Below are positions 13,036 to 23,188 of a stretch of DNA of 64,000 nt, in pieces (within the stretch, counting starts at the first letter, position 1; every line of letters starts with the position of its first letter). A model generated the notes under the pieces. The model was not told where the DNA came from, did not search any database, and worked only from the letters and a program-made list of their open reading frames with translations. The stretch comes from Smallanthus sonchifolius (lineage: Eukaryota; Streptophyta; Magnoliopsida; Asterales; Asteraceae). The DNA is taken from positions 85,294,849 through 85,358,848 of the forward strand of contig CM042029.1 in the NCBI GenBank assembly GCA_023525975.1, in the 5' to 3' direction. Made by a program: the position numbers and the translations under genes.

Positions 13036-13278
13036 CTTACACCTCAGGGTAAGACTTTTACTTTAGCGCTGCCCACACCTCAGGGTGGGACTTTCTTTCT
13101 CGCTTGCACGTTAGTGCAAGACTCCTTTAGCATTGCTCACACCTCAGGGTGAGACTTTCTCGCTTACACCGAAGTGAAGACTCCTTTAGCATTGCTTACA
13201 CCGAAGTGTAAGACTCCTTTAGCATTGCTTACACCGAAGTGTAAGACTCCTTTAGCATTGCTCACACCTCAGGGTGAG
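13036..13278. repeat. Array of about eight hairpin units with differing arms (RE-B 3' LTR)
   Basis: Units of about 18 bp lie roughly 30-36 bp apart and read arm-loop-arm. Arm pairs include CTTAC/GTAAG (13036-13053), CCCAC/GTGGG (13072-13089), CTTGCAC/GTGCAAG (13103-13120), CTCAC/GTGAG (13136-13153) and CTTACAC/GTGTAAG (13195-13212, 13228-13245). The unit near 13163 is imperfect. The same array is at 20544-20786 in the 5' LTR. Confidence 0.88.
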
Positions 13279-13553
13279 ACTTCTACTTTAGCATGCCTGC
13301 AGGACTTTCTACTATGCAACTACTATGCAATGCAATTACACTATTACACAAATAGAAATGCAATCACATAACTTTCATATAGACAAATAACACATATTAA
13401 CACATAAGCATATAACATGGTATTTGTCACTGTCACTGTCACTGTCACTGTCGAGCTGTACCGAAGTACGGCTCCTTTATCGTTCTTTCTTTAGCTCATT
13501 GTTATCTTTCAAAAACTTGTTTAAAAGATAATACTATGCTCTTTTGTTCTTTA

Positions 13554-13732
13554 TCTTTCATTTTATAACAATAACATTTTTATAAAATACTATACTTTGC
13601 CTTTCATTTTATAAAAATAACATTTTTATAAAATACTATACTTTGCCTTTCATTTTATAAAAATAACATTTTTATAAAATACTATACTTTGCCTTTCATT
13701 TTATAAAAATAACATTTTTATAAAATACTATA
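13554..13732. repeat. Four 46-bp tandem units in the RE-B 3' LTR
   Basis: Each unit holds TTTTATAAAAA, a five-base loop TAACA, then TTTTTATAAAA, so each unit is a perfect inverted repeat; the first copy has one change. The partner array is at 21062-21240. Confidence 0.9.
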
Positions 13733-13944
13733 CCAGTATGCATGCCAGCCCAAAACCATTAGGAAAAAGGGCAATAAGAACTCACCAGATGAATCGTTTC
13801 TGTTTACACCTAGCCGGTTCCTGAATGTCACTATGGTCACCCACAATCTGTATAATCAAGTCATAGGCGTAAGGCTGTGTTCCTAGGGGACACTTAGACA
13901 TTACTAGGCTTGACTCAGATGTTTCGGGTCATGGTTTCATTATC

Positions 13945-14340
13945 GACACTAGGTAGTTTCGAGTCCTGGCTCCTTATCGAAACTATGTAGTTTCGAGCCC
14001 TGGCTTCTTATCGAAACTAAGTAGTTTCGAGTCACTGCTTCTTATCGAAACTAAGTAGTTTCGAGTCACTGCTTCTTATCGAAACTAAGTAGTTTCGAGT
14101 CACTGCTTCTTATCGAAACTAAGTAGTTTCGAGTCACTGCTTCTTATCGAAACTAAGTAGTTTCGAGTCACTGCTTCTTATCGAAACTAAGTAGTTTCGA
14201 GTCGTATGACTTATATAAATTCTTAGTTAAGGTCTTGGGTCTATATCGAAACTATGGTAGTTTCGATGGGTCTGCCCCTGTCGAAACTAGGTAGTTTCGA
14301 TAGATGCGTCCATATCGAAACTAGTAGTTTCGACTGTGCA
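13945..14340. repeat. 34-bp palindromic tandem repeat in the RE-B 3' LTR
   Basis: The core is TCGAAACTA, two bases, TAGTTTCGA. Five or six near-identical 34-bp units are followed by diverged ones at wider spacing to 14340. The spacer GTCACTGCTTCTTA is also conserved. The partner array is at 21453-21848. Confidence 0.92.
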
Positions 14341-14818
14341 GTCTTCTTCCCCAAACAGAACCCTAGATCTGGTCCCTTTGTTCTAATCGATCAAGCTTTG
14401 AACTTTTTACGTTCGAAATGTTCCATTTTCCCCCATGAACCCAAACCCGTGGTTTGTTTCCAGTTTCACACGTAAAAATCTAAACCTTTACTCGATTATT
14501 AACCCGAAACCCGAAAGTTACAAAAACTCAGATTTAGGCATAATAATTACCTGTTACAGCTTCCTTCTCGTTCCTTTATGCTCCAGAGATGTTGAGCAAC
14601 AATCCTCGAGACTTTGAGCTTGATCCGAGCTTTCTCTCTCTAGACGATCTCTCTCTCTCTCTCTAAAGTTCTTGCGCAGGAAGAAATGAAGGAAATGGAG
14701 GAATGACTGCTGATTAGAAGGGTTCTTTTCAGTTTTCGGGCCCATGGGCCGGCCCCTAGCCAAGCCCACCTTCTTTTTTTTCTTTTATTTGGGTTTTTAT
14801 TTATTTTGGGATGTTACA

Positions 14819-14834
14819 AGTCTACCCTTCTTAC
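14819..14834 (-). other. RE-B polypurine tract
   Basis: The minus strand reads GTAAGAAGGGTAGACT immediately before the 3' LTR start TGTAACATCCC. It is the expected primer for plus-strand synthesis and matches the equivalent site in RE-A at 22555-22569. Confidence 0.8.
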
Positions 14835-14858
14835 GAAAGGTTTCGTCCTCGAAACCTG

Positions 14859-15332
14859 TTATAAGTCAAACAGGTGCGGGTACGACTCTTTCATTTCTGT
14901 CTCGGTTTCCCATGTAGCTTCCGACCCTTTACGATGCTTCCATTGTACTTTGACTAACTGTATCGCTTTATTCCGTAACCGCTTTTCTTTCCTGTCTAGT
15001 ATGGCGACGGGTTCCTCGATGTAATTGAGGCTATTATCTATCTCGATGTCGTCAAGTGTCACGTGTGCCGATTCGTCGGCCAGGCACTTGCGCAAGTGCG
15101 ACACGTGGAAGGTTGGGTGAATTCCACTCAGCTCATCAGGTAATTCTAACCGGTAAGCGACTTCACCAACCCGTGCTAGTATTTTGAAAGGCCCGACGAA
15201 TCTTGGGCTTAACTTCCCTCTCTTTCTGAATCGAATGATCCCCTTCCAGGGAGATACTTTCAATAGTACCTGATCCCCGACCTTGAATTCGATTGGTCTT
15301 CGCCTTTTATCCGCGTAGGACTTTTAACGGTC
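14859..15332 (-). pseudogene. RE-B integrase C-terminus and chromodomain, after nonsense codons
   Basis: This continues the polyprotein frame after the stop at 15333-15335. A second stop (TAA, 15324-15326) follows three codons later, and from there the frame is open to the true end at 14859-14861. It encodes the GPF/Y-type module (RFVGPFKILARVGEVAYRL) and a C-terminal chromodomain with VQWKHRKGSEATWE. Chromodomains are thought to guide integration to marked chromatin. With the stops in place this part would not be made without readthrough. Confidence 0.9.
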
Positions 15333-18300
15333 CTATGCAGCTTTCATTCTGGCCTTGATCTGGTCAATCTTTTCAGAGGTTGTTGTGACTACCTCTAAAC
15401 TCCCCAACTCTTTCTGTCCTACCTCGCCCCAACAGACCGGGGTTCGGCATCTTCTACCATACAACATTTCGTAGGGCGGCATACCAATCGTGGTGTGGTG
15501 ACTGTTGTTGTAGGAGAATTCTGCCAACGGTAGGTGACTATCCCAACTGCCACCGAAGTCTATAATGCATGCGCGGAGCATATCCTCTAACGTCTGGATG
15601 GTCCTTTCTGATTGACCATCCGTCTGTGGATGATAAGCCGTGCTGATGTTCAGTCTTGTACCCATTGACTCGTGAAATCTTTTCCAGAACCTCGATGTAA
15701 ATCGGGTGTCCCGGTCAGATACAATTGATAACGGTACGCCATGTCGAGAGACAATTTCATTGATAAATACTTCTGCCAACTTCTCAGATGAATACGTTTC
15801 GCGAATTGGCAAGAAATGTGCACTCTTTGTCAGACGATCCACTATAACCCAAATCGTATCATGGCCTTTTGCTGTGCGGGGCAGCTTTGTAATAAAGTCC
15901 ATGGTGATACGCTCCCACTTCCATTCGGGTATTTCCAGAGGCTGGATCTTCCCGTACGGTTTCTGATGCTCTGCTTTAACTTGTGAGCAAGTCAGACACT
16001 TGCTTACATATCCGGTCACATCATTCTTCATGTTAGGCCACCAATACTCTTTCTTCAAATCCTGGTACATTTTCGTGGTTCCTGGGTGGATGGAATATCG
16101 AGACTTATGGGCCTCGTCAAGTACTTTGGCCCTAAGCTCTCCGCCCTTCGGTACCCACATGCGACCACACCTGGTCCTCACTCCATGAGTGTTTAACTCT
16201 AACTTTGTCTGTTGACCGACCATTCTTTCTTTCTTTATGTTCTCTTCCTTTAGTGCTTCCTTCTGTGCTGCTTCTAGCTCTGTCATAAAATCTGGGGTTA
16301 TCACTAACTGGTACGCTTTTACCCTAATAGGAGAATGATTCTCCTTACGACTTAGGGCATCAGCGACCACATTCGCCTTTCCCGGGTGGTATAGGATCTC
16401 ACAGTCATAGTCTTTCAGCAATTCTAACCACCGCCTTTGCCGCATATTCAGGTCTTTCTGTTCGAAGAAATACTTCAAGCTCTTGTGATCCGAATAAATC
16501 GTGCATTTCACCCCGTAGAGGTAATGCCTCCAAATCTTTAACGCAAAAACAACTGCCGCGAGCTCCAAATCGTGAGTCGGGTAGTTAATTTCGTGGATCT
16601 TTAGCTGTCGTGACGCATACGCGATCACCTTTCCCCTCTGCATCAAAACACACCCTAACCCTTGTCCCGATGCGTCAGAATATACCACCAGGTCCTCGTT
16701 ACCGTCGGGTAGTGCTAACACTGGGGCTTGGGTCAACTTCTTCTTTAACTCTTCAAATGCTTTGGACTGAGCCTGACCCCATTCGTACTTTACTTCTTTA
16801 CGTGTCAACTTTGTCAGTGGCGAAGCTATTCTCGAGAAGTCCTGAATGAACCTTCGATAGTAACCTGCCAATCCCAGAAAACTCCGAATCTCGGTTGGCG
16901 TCTTCGGGGTTTCCCATTCCTGTACTGCCTCTATCTTAGCCGGGTCAACCATAATGCCGTCTGCGTTGATAACGTGACCTAAGAATTGGACTTCCTTAAG
17001 CCAGAACGCGCATTTGGAGAACTTGGCATACAACTTTTCTTTTTGTAGCGTCTCTAGTACTTCTCGAAGATGACAAGCATGATCACCTTCACTTTTCGAA
17101 TAAATGAGTATGTCGTCTATAAACACTATCACCGACCTATCTAGCATCGGTCTACACACCTGGTTCATCATACTCATGAATGCTGCCGGAGCGTTCGTCA
17201 AGCCGAAAGACATCACGCGAAACTCGTAATGCCCATAACGCGTGCGAAACGCTGTCTTAGGTATGTCCTCTTCTCTTACCTTTAACTGATGATATCCCGA
17301 CCGCAGATCGATCTTGGAGAACCATCTGGCGCCCTGTAGTTGGTCGAACAGATCATCGATCCTTGGTAGCGGATATTTGTTCTTTACTGTACGCTTGTTC
17401 AACTCTCTGTAGTCGATGCACATTCTCATGGCACCATCTTTCTTCTTTACGAACAGAACCGGAGCACCCCATGGAGAAATGCTTGGTCTGATAAATCCTC
17501 TATCCAAAAGTTCTTCCAACTGTACCATCAGCTCTTTCATCTCCAGAGGTGCAAGTCGGTACGGTGCTTTAGCCACGGGCTGGGCACCTGGCACTAAGTC
17601 TATCTGGAACTCTGTCTCCCGGTCAGGTGGTAACCCAGGCAACTCCTCAGGAAACACCCCCGGAAAATTACATACCACTGGTACGTCTTTTAACTCTCTC
17701 ACCTTTACATCATTGTCTATCACATAGGCCAGGTAGGCCTCGCATCCGCGCCCTATATACTTCTCTGCCTTTATCATTGATATGACGTTCGTTAGTGAAC
17801 CGTCGCGATCCCCGTACACCAAAACCTCGCCACCGTCTGGAGCTTTGAGCTGAACTATCTTTCGTCTACATATTATTCGGGCTTCGTTGGCAGCTAACCA
17901 ATCCATACCCAAAACTATATCGAATCCTCCCAAGGTCATAACATACAACCTAACTGGGAATCTATGGCCATGAATCTTTATCGTGCAATTATCTACCAAT
18001 TCACTTACTATCATGGTCTTGCCCACTGCGGTTTCCACATTAAAGGCCTGCTCTACTCTAGTAACTTTGCATTTCATTCTTTTACACTTAGAAGATGATA
18101 TAAAACTCCTACTGGCACCCGAATCAAATAATACTGAAACATAAGTGTGGTCAAGGATGAACGTACCTGACACAACATCTGGGTCTCCCCTAGCCTCCTC
18201 CTGTGTCAGTGCATACGCCCGGGTCCTTGCCTTCGGCTTCTCAGGTTCTTTACCCTTCTCGGTGCCAGTAGCCTTGGGTTTCCGACAGTCTTTGGCCATG

Positions 18301-19448
18301 TGGCCAGGTATCCCGCAGTTATAACAAGACTGTGCCCCGGGACACTCTCGAGAGTAGTGTCCGGTCTTTCCGCACCTATAGCACATATTTAACCCAACTC
18401 GGCACTCGCCCGAGTGCTTCCTGCCACACTTAGCACATTCAACCCCATCTTCAATCCTCAGTTTCTTCGTCTCCGGCCCCGCCCACTCTTTAGCTGGCCG
18501 TTTAACGGCATTGGTCACTTTCTTCTCAGTAGGCAGTGGGTCTGCGGATTCGAAGTCATCATAAACTATCCCAGCAAGTGATACCATAGATTCAAAACTC
18601 GTGGGAGCATTAGATTTCACGTGCACACGGACTTTCTGTGGTAGTCCCTTGATGTAGTACTTAATCCTCTTTTCCTCAGTGTCCACCAGATGTGGAACCA
18701 GCTGAGCCAACTCTTGATATTTGGAGGTATACTGGCGATGAGTCATACTACCAGCACAGAGCCCCAGAAATTCCCTCTCAACTCTGTCAATCTCGTTCTG
18801 CGGGCAGAACTTAGTGATTAGCAGCTTTTTCATGTCGTCCCATTTCATCTTTTTCATCTCAGCAGAAGACTTGATTCTTTCGATCGATCTCCACCAGCTT
18901 AATGCCTCATTAGTGAATGAGTGAGCGGCAAACTTGACCGCTTGATCATCACGGCACTCACTAATGTTGATCACCCCATTCATTCTCTCTATCCACTCAA
19001 AAGTGGCAACAGCATCTTTCCGTCCATCATACTTCGGCGGGTCACACCCCCGAAAGGACTTATAGTTGCAACCCCGGGTTGCCATTTCACAATCAGAATC
19101 ATCACTGTCAGTGACTCCAAGTCTCTTGCTGCTTTCCTCTTTCGTTTCTTTCTTCCCTATATTAAACTCTTTAAGGGCCTCGCCCAATGCTTCTGGTAGA
19201 ACTTTCTTCAAGATTGAAGTAACCTCTGCCGCTATAGCTTCTTTCACAATCGGTTCCAACTCAAGCTCCTCATTAGGGGCATTGTTAGGAGCCGACACAT
19301 GGTTCCCACTATCATTAAGCTCCACATGCACCGATTCAGCTTCGTTGCGGGAGTGCTCACTTTCTTCAGGACGGTTCCGGTTACCTGGAGGTCGGCCTCG
19401 ACGACCAGTACGACCCCCAGTGCGACCTCCTCTCTTTGCTCTAGCCAT
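15333..19448 (-). CDS. RE-B gag-pol polyprotein, open for 1371 residues
   Basis: The start Met at 19448 is followed by a basic Gly/Arg-rich segment. Domains in order: gag (about 125-275), three CCHC knuckles (about 335-390), protease with DSGA (about 441), reverse transcriptase with FIDD (about 777), RNase H with YSDAS (about 925), and integrase with an HHCC region (about 1085-1130) and the catalytic core (MDFITK about 1182, SDRD about 1243, then HPQTDGQSERT). No frameshift is visible. The frame ends at TAG 15333-15335, where RE-A has a Gln codon, so this is a premature stop just before the GPF/Y module and chromodomain. The protein would otherwise run to 14859. Confidence 0.96.
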   Translation of the reverse strand: MARAKRGGRTGGRTGRRGRPPGNRNRPEESEHSRNEAESVHVELNDSGNHVSAPNNAPNEELELEPIVKEAIAAEVTSILKKVLPEALGEALKEFNIGKKETKEESSKRLGVTDSDDSDCEMATRGCNYKSFRGCDPPKYDGRKDAVATFEWIERMNGVINISECRDDQAVKFAAHSFTNEALSWWRSIERIKSSAEMKKMKWDDMKKLLITKFCPQNEIDRVEREFLGLCAGSMTHRQYTSKYQELAQLVPHLVDTEEKRIKYYIKGLPQKVRVHVKSNAPTSFESMVSLAGIVYDDFESADPLPTEKKVTNAVKRPAKEWAGPETKKLRIEDGVECAKCGRKHSGECRVGLNMCYRCGKTGHYSRECPGAQSCYNCGIPGHMAKDCRKPKATGTEKGKEPEKPKARTRAYALTQEEARGDPDVVSGTFILDHTYVSVLFDSGASRSFISSSKCKRMKCKVTRVEQAFNVETAVGKTMIVSELVDNCTIKIHGHRFPVRLYVMTLGGFDIVLGMDWLAANEARIICRRKIVQLKAPDGGEVLVYGDRDGSLTNVISMIKAEKYIGRGCEAYLAYVIDNDVKVRELKDVPVVCNFPGVFPEELPGLPPDRETEFQIDLVPGAQPVAKAPYRLAPLEMKELMVQLEELLDRGFIRPSISPWGAPVLFVKKKDGAMRMCIDYRELNKRTVKNKYPLPRIDDLFDQLQGARWFSKIDLRSGYHQLKVREEDIPKTAFRTRYGHYEFRVMSFGLTNAPAAFMSMMNQVCRPMLDRSVIVFIDDILIYSKSEGDHACHLREVLETLQKEKLYAKFSKCAFWLKEVQFLGHVINADGIMVDPAKIEAVQEWETPKTPTEIRSFLGLAGYYRRFIQDFSRIASPLTKLTRKEVKYEWGQAQSKAFEELKKKLTQAPVLALPDGNEDLVVYSDASGQGLGCVLMQRGKVIAYASRQLKIHEINYPTHDLELAAVVFALKIWRHYLYGVKCTIYSDHKSLKYFFEQKDLNMRQRRWLELLKDYDCEILYHPGKANVVADALSRKENHSPIRVKAYQLVITPDFMTELEAAQKEALKEENIKKERMVGQQTKLELNTHGVRTRCGRMWVPKGGELRAKVLDEAHKSRYSIHPGTTKMYQDLKKEYWWPNMKNDVTGYVSKCLTCSQVKAEHQKPYGKIQPLEIPEWKWERITMDFITKLPRTAKGHDTIWVIVDRLTKSAHFLPIRETYSSEKLAEVFINEIVSRHGVPLSIVSDRDTRFTSRFWKRFHESMGTRLNISTAYHPQTDGQSERTIQTLEDMLRACIIDFGGSWDSHLPLAEFSYNNSHHTTIGMPPYEMLYGRRCRTPVCWGEVGQKELGSLEVVTTTSEKIDQIKARMKAA

Positions 19449-19939
19449 TTAGTGTCTACTGTGAACAAAGATAGCTCGTGTTATCAAGATAGGTAACAAT
19501 TTAGAACACCTCGAGTACTGTAAATTACTAATTACAGAGACCGGTATGAAATTACTAATTTACTTTACTACTCGGGTTCTGAACATTTCCTTTCCGAGTA
19601 ACATTTGCATCCAAGTTCAGAGTTTCTACTATAAGGCACGTACTATCTACTGTCTGTGCTAAGGCATGTACTATGTACTATTTATGCTAAAGCACCCACT
19701 TTCTGCTATCTGTACTAAGGCATTACTGTCTATGTTCTATGTAAGGACATCGACTACCTTCTGTCTACTATCTGTACTAAGGCATTATTGTCTATGTTCT
19801 ATGTAAGGACATTGACTACCTTCTGTCTACTATCTTTCCATGGACGGGCTGCTCGGACTGACATTCCTTTCCTTCCTTTGTTTTGTCCCATTCTCAGTTT
19901 AAGTTCAGACATTATCGCAAATGTCTGAATCTCTCAAAC
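19449..19939 (-). other. RE-B leader between primer site and gag
   Basis: About 490 bases of untranslated leader. It contains an imperfect repeat around 19640-19835, with phrases such as GTCTATGTTCTATGTAAGGACAT occurring twice in slightly varied form. No open frame of note. Confidence 0.7.
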
Positions 19940-19955
19940 TATGGCTCTGATACCA
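19940..19955 (-). other. RE-B primer binding site, tRNA-iMet type
   Basis: The minus strand reads TGGTATCAGAGCCAT three bases inside the 5' LTR end. This is the standard initiator-methionine tRNA site of plant chromoviruses and copia elements. Confidence 0.92.
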
Positions 19956-19958
19956 ACT

Positions 19959-22326
19959 TGAAACGCCCCAAAACGGGTACATCTCATAGTTGGCACACAA
20001 CATAACAAACATAGTTCTTAAACCGGAAATCAGAATCTATTACAGCGGAAGTCTTTAATTCAAATCATTCATCAAACTAAAACATGAAATATTGTCTATA
20101 ACATGAACTATCAGGATTGGAAATGTCAGTCTTCAATACCGCAGCCCGATGTCCATGCTATCCAGCCCACATGGCTCTTTCACTTTTCTTTAGCTTTACC
20201 CTTTTTACCTGTCATGCATACTAAAAGTCAGCTAACGCTGGTGAGTTCTCTCTTTACTTTAAACTGTAAACTTTATCTTTGGTAGCTTAGTTTTATTAAA
20301 ATAAAATAAGCTTTACTTTCACTTTCTTTGAAATAAACTTTTAACTATTACTTTAAAACTTTACAACGTTACAATTATAAATCTGTTACGTTACTATCTG
20401 TCATTAAAACTTTATCTTTAAGGAAACCCGTTAGGGTGTCCCACTGTACTCTGTCTATCATTTCACTTATACTTGACAAGTGACTTTATCATACTTTAAC
20501 TATCACATATGGATCGTGGTCCGAGGACCAGATCCCTATCTTGCTTACACCTCAGGGTAAGACTTTTACTTTAGCGCTGCCCACACCTCAGGGTGGGACT
20601 TTCTTTCTCGCTTGCACGTTAGTGCAAGACTCCTTTAGCATTGCTCACACCTCAGGGTGAGACTTTCTCGCTTACACCGAAGTGAAGACTCCTTTAGCAT
20701 TGCTTACACCGAAGTGTAAGACTCCTTTAGCATTGCTTACACCGAAGTGTAAGACTCCTTTAGCATTGCTCACACCTCAGGGTGAGACTTCTACTTTAGC
20801 ATGCCTGCAGGACTTTCTACTATGCAACTACTATGCAATGCAATTACACTATTACACAAATAGAAATGCAATCACATAACTTTCATATAGACAAATAACA
20901 CATATTAACACATAAGCATATAACATGGTATTTGTCACTGTCACTGTCACTGTCACTGTCGAGCTGTACCGAAGTACGGCTCCTTTATCGTTCTTTCTTT
21001 AGCTCATTGTTATCTTTCAAAAACTTGTTTAAAAGATAATACTATGCTCTTTTGTTCTTTATCTTTCATTTTATAACAATAACATTTTTATAAAATACTA
21101 TACTTTGCCTTTCATTTTATAAAAATAACATTTTTATAAAATACTATACTTTGCCTTTCATTTTATAAAAATAACATTTTTATAAAATACTATACTTTGC
21201 CTTTCATTTTATAAAAATAACATTTTTATAAAATACTATACCAGTATGCATGCCAGCCCAAAACCATTAGGAAAAAGGGCAATAAGAACTCACCAGATGA
21301 ATCGTTTCTGTTTACACCTAGCCGGTTCCTGAATGTCACTATGGTCACCCACAATCTGTATAATCAAGTCATAGGCGTAAGGCTGTGTTCCTAGGGGACA
21401 CTTAGACATTACTAGGCTTGACTCAGATGTTTCGGGTCATGGTTTCATTATCGACACTAGGTAGTTTCGAGTCCTGGCTCCTTATCGAAACTATGTAGTT
21501 TCGAGCCCTGGCTTCTTATCGAAACTAAGTAGTTTCGAGTCACTGCTTCTTATCGAAACTAAGTAGTTTCGAGTCACTGCTTCTTATCGAAACTAAGTAG
21601 TTTCGAGTCACTGCTTCTTATCGAAACTAAGTAGTTTCGAGTCACTGCTTCTTATCGAAACTAAGTAGTTTCGAGTCACTGCTTCTTATCGAAACTAAGT
21701 AGTTTCGAGTCGTATGACTTATATAAATTCTTAGTTAAGGTCTTGGGTCTATATCGAAACTATGGTAGTTTCGATGGGTCTGCCCCTGTCGAAACTAGGT
21801 AGTTTCGATAGATGCGTCCATATCGAAACTAGTAGTTTCGACTGTGCAGTCTTCTTCCCCAAACAGAACCCTAGATCTGGTCCCTTTGTTCTAATCGATC
21901 AAGCTTTGAACTTTTTACGTTCGAAATGTTCCATTTTCCCCCATGAACCCAAACCCGTGGTTTGTTTCCAGTTTCACACGTAAAAATCTAAACCTTTACT
22001 CGATTATTAACCCGAAACCCGAAAGTTACAAAAACTCAGATTTAGGCATAATAATTACCTGTTACAGCTTCCTTCTCGTTCCTTTATGCTCCAGAGATGT
22101 TGAGCAACAATCCTCGAGACTTTGAGCTTGATCCGAGCTTTCTCTCTCTAGACGATCTCTCTCTCTCTCTCTAAAGTTCTTGCGCAGGAAGAAATGAAGG
22201 AAATGGAGGAATGACTGCTGATTAGAAGGGTTCTTTTCAGTTTTCGGGCCCATGGGCCGGCCCCTAGCCAAGCCCACCTTCTTTTTTTTCTTTTATTTGG
22301 GTTTTTATTTATTTTGGGATGTTACA
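19959..22326 (-). repeat. RE-B 5' LTR
   Basis: This is 2368 bp, the same length as the 3' LTR, with the same three hairpin arrays at a constant 7508-bp offset. On the minus strand this copy would drive transcription. I see no convincing TATA box near its start. Confidence 0.95.
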
Positions 22327-22530
22327 GTACCACTTACTGACATCGAGGTCGACAACTGCCTTAACTACATCGAAGAACCCGTGGCCGTCTTAGACAGAAA
22401 GGAGAAGCGTTTGCGTAATAAGATTATTCGATTGGTTAAAGTCCAATGGAAGCACCGAAAGGGATCAGAATCTACTTGGGAGACGGAGAAGGAAATGAGG
22501 GATTCGTACCCTCATCTATTTGACTTATGA
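22327..22530 (+). pseudogene. RE-A chromodomain tail
   Basis: This resumes the RE-A frame cut at 12450, after the repeated GTACC. It encodes the acidic linker (DIEVDNCLNYIEEPVAVLDR) and a chromodomain with VQWKHRKGSESTWE, ending in a stop at 22528-22530. It is closely similar to the end of RE-B, so the two elements are related. Confidence 0.92.
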
Positions 22531-22554
22531 TAGGTTTCGGGGACGAAACCTATT

Positions 22555-22569
22555 GTAAGGGGGTAGGCT
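22555..22569 (+). other. RE-A polypurine tract
   Basis: GTAAGGGGGTAGGCT lies directly before the 3' LTR. It is the counterpart of the RE-B tract at 14819-14834. Confidence 0.8.
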
Positions 22570-22703
22570 TGTAACATCCCAAAAAAAAAAATAAGACGAC
22601 GATTAAAATAACGGGTTATACGTAAGACGAAAGGAATAAATGAATGAGGTGTGACAGGTCGGGCCAGATGGGCCGGCTAACTTGAGGGGAGGAGTCTCTT
22701 CCC

Positions 22704-22713
22704 CTATAAATAG
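22704..22713 (+). promoter_or_regulatory. TATA box of the RE-A LTR
   Basis: CTATAAATAG lies about 135 bp into the LTR and is followed by CT-rich sequence. It is a plausible core promoter for RE-A transcription. Confidence 0.6.
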
Positions 22714-23070
22714 CCTAAGTCGCTCCACCATTCTCTCATTTGCAAGTTCTAGAGAGAGAAACCGTGGAGAGAGAAAGTTGGCGGATCGACCCGAGATTGA
22801 AGAAGTGTGTTGCTCCATAGCTCGTGAGAAGAACCTCAGAATTAGAAGCTCGATACAGGTAACGATCCAACCTAGATATGAGTTTTTGTTTGTTTTTGGG
22901 TTTTTCGGGTTTTGGACGAAAATGTGATGTTTTTACGGATGAAACTGGAAGAAAAATATAGATTTGTGTTCCTTAATGAAAAGCAAACGTTTTGAATGTA
23001 AATAAGTTCAGGATCTTGACGTGATCAGACCCGAATGCGAAAGTTAGGGATTTTGTGGGGAAACAGATCT

Positions 23071-23188
23071 TGTGTACTTATCAAGTACGCAAGAAGAGGG
23101 TCCTGCGTACTTATCAAGTACGCATGAAGCAAAGTTTGTGCACTTATTAAGTACGCAAGAGCAAGGCCCTGCGCACTTGCTAAGTGCG
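23071..23188. repeat. Four hairpin units in the RE-A LTR
   Basis: Units at 23071-23090, 23105-23123, 23137-23155 and 23170-23188 are about 33 bp apart. Arms vary: GCGTACTT/AAGTACGC, GTGCACTT/AAGTACGC (tolerating G-U) and GCGCACTT/AAGTGCG, with loops ATC, ATT and GCT. Confidence 0.88.

Larger units (their letters stand above)
12451..14818 (-). repeat. RE-B 3' LTR
   Basis: On the minus strand it starts TGTAACATCCC and ends GGGGCGTTTCA. It holds three arrays whose units are each a hairpin: 13036-13278, 13554-13732 and 13945-14340. Short open frames inside it (for example 12595-12777 and 13174-13371) recur in the other LTR and are not genes. Confidence 0.95.
12451..22326 (-). mobile_element. RE-B, young Tekay-like chromovirus
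   Basis: This is a complete 9876-bp Ty3/gypsy element on the minus strand, with paired 2368-bp LTRs (12451-14818 and 19959-22326), a tRNA-iMet-type primer site, a nearly intact gag-pol and a purine tract. GTACC flanks both sides (12446-12450 and 22327-22331), a perfect 5-bp target duplication inside RE-A. I saw no difference between the LTRs in the stretches compared, which include five small open frames repeated residue for residue at a constant 7508-bp offset. Insertion is therefore very recent. It sits in RE-A, a related element, in opposite orientation. Confidence 0.96.

Noticed and set aside
13945..14340. CRISPR-like array of regular repeats
   Set aside because: The spacers are conserved too, and the array is in a plant LTR; it is a tandem repeat.
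12595..14769. Small open frames repeated at 20103-22277
   Set aside because: They are identical because the two LTRs are nearly identical, not because of selection; some run through tandem repeats.
15706..15966. Plus-strand open frames across 15706-19496
   Set aside because: They are shadows of the RE-B polyprotein on the opposite strand.
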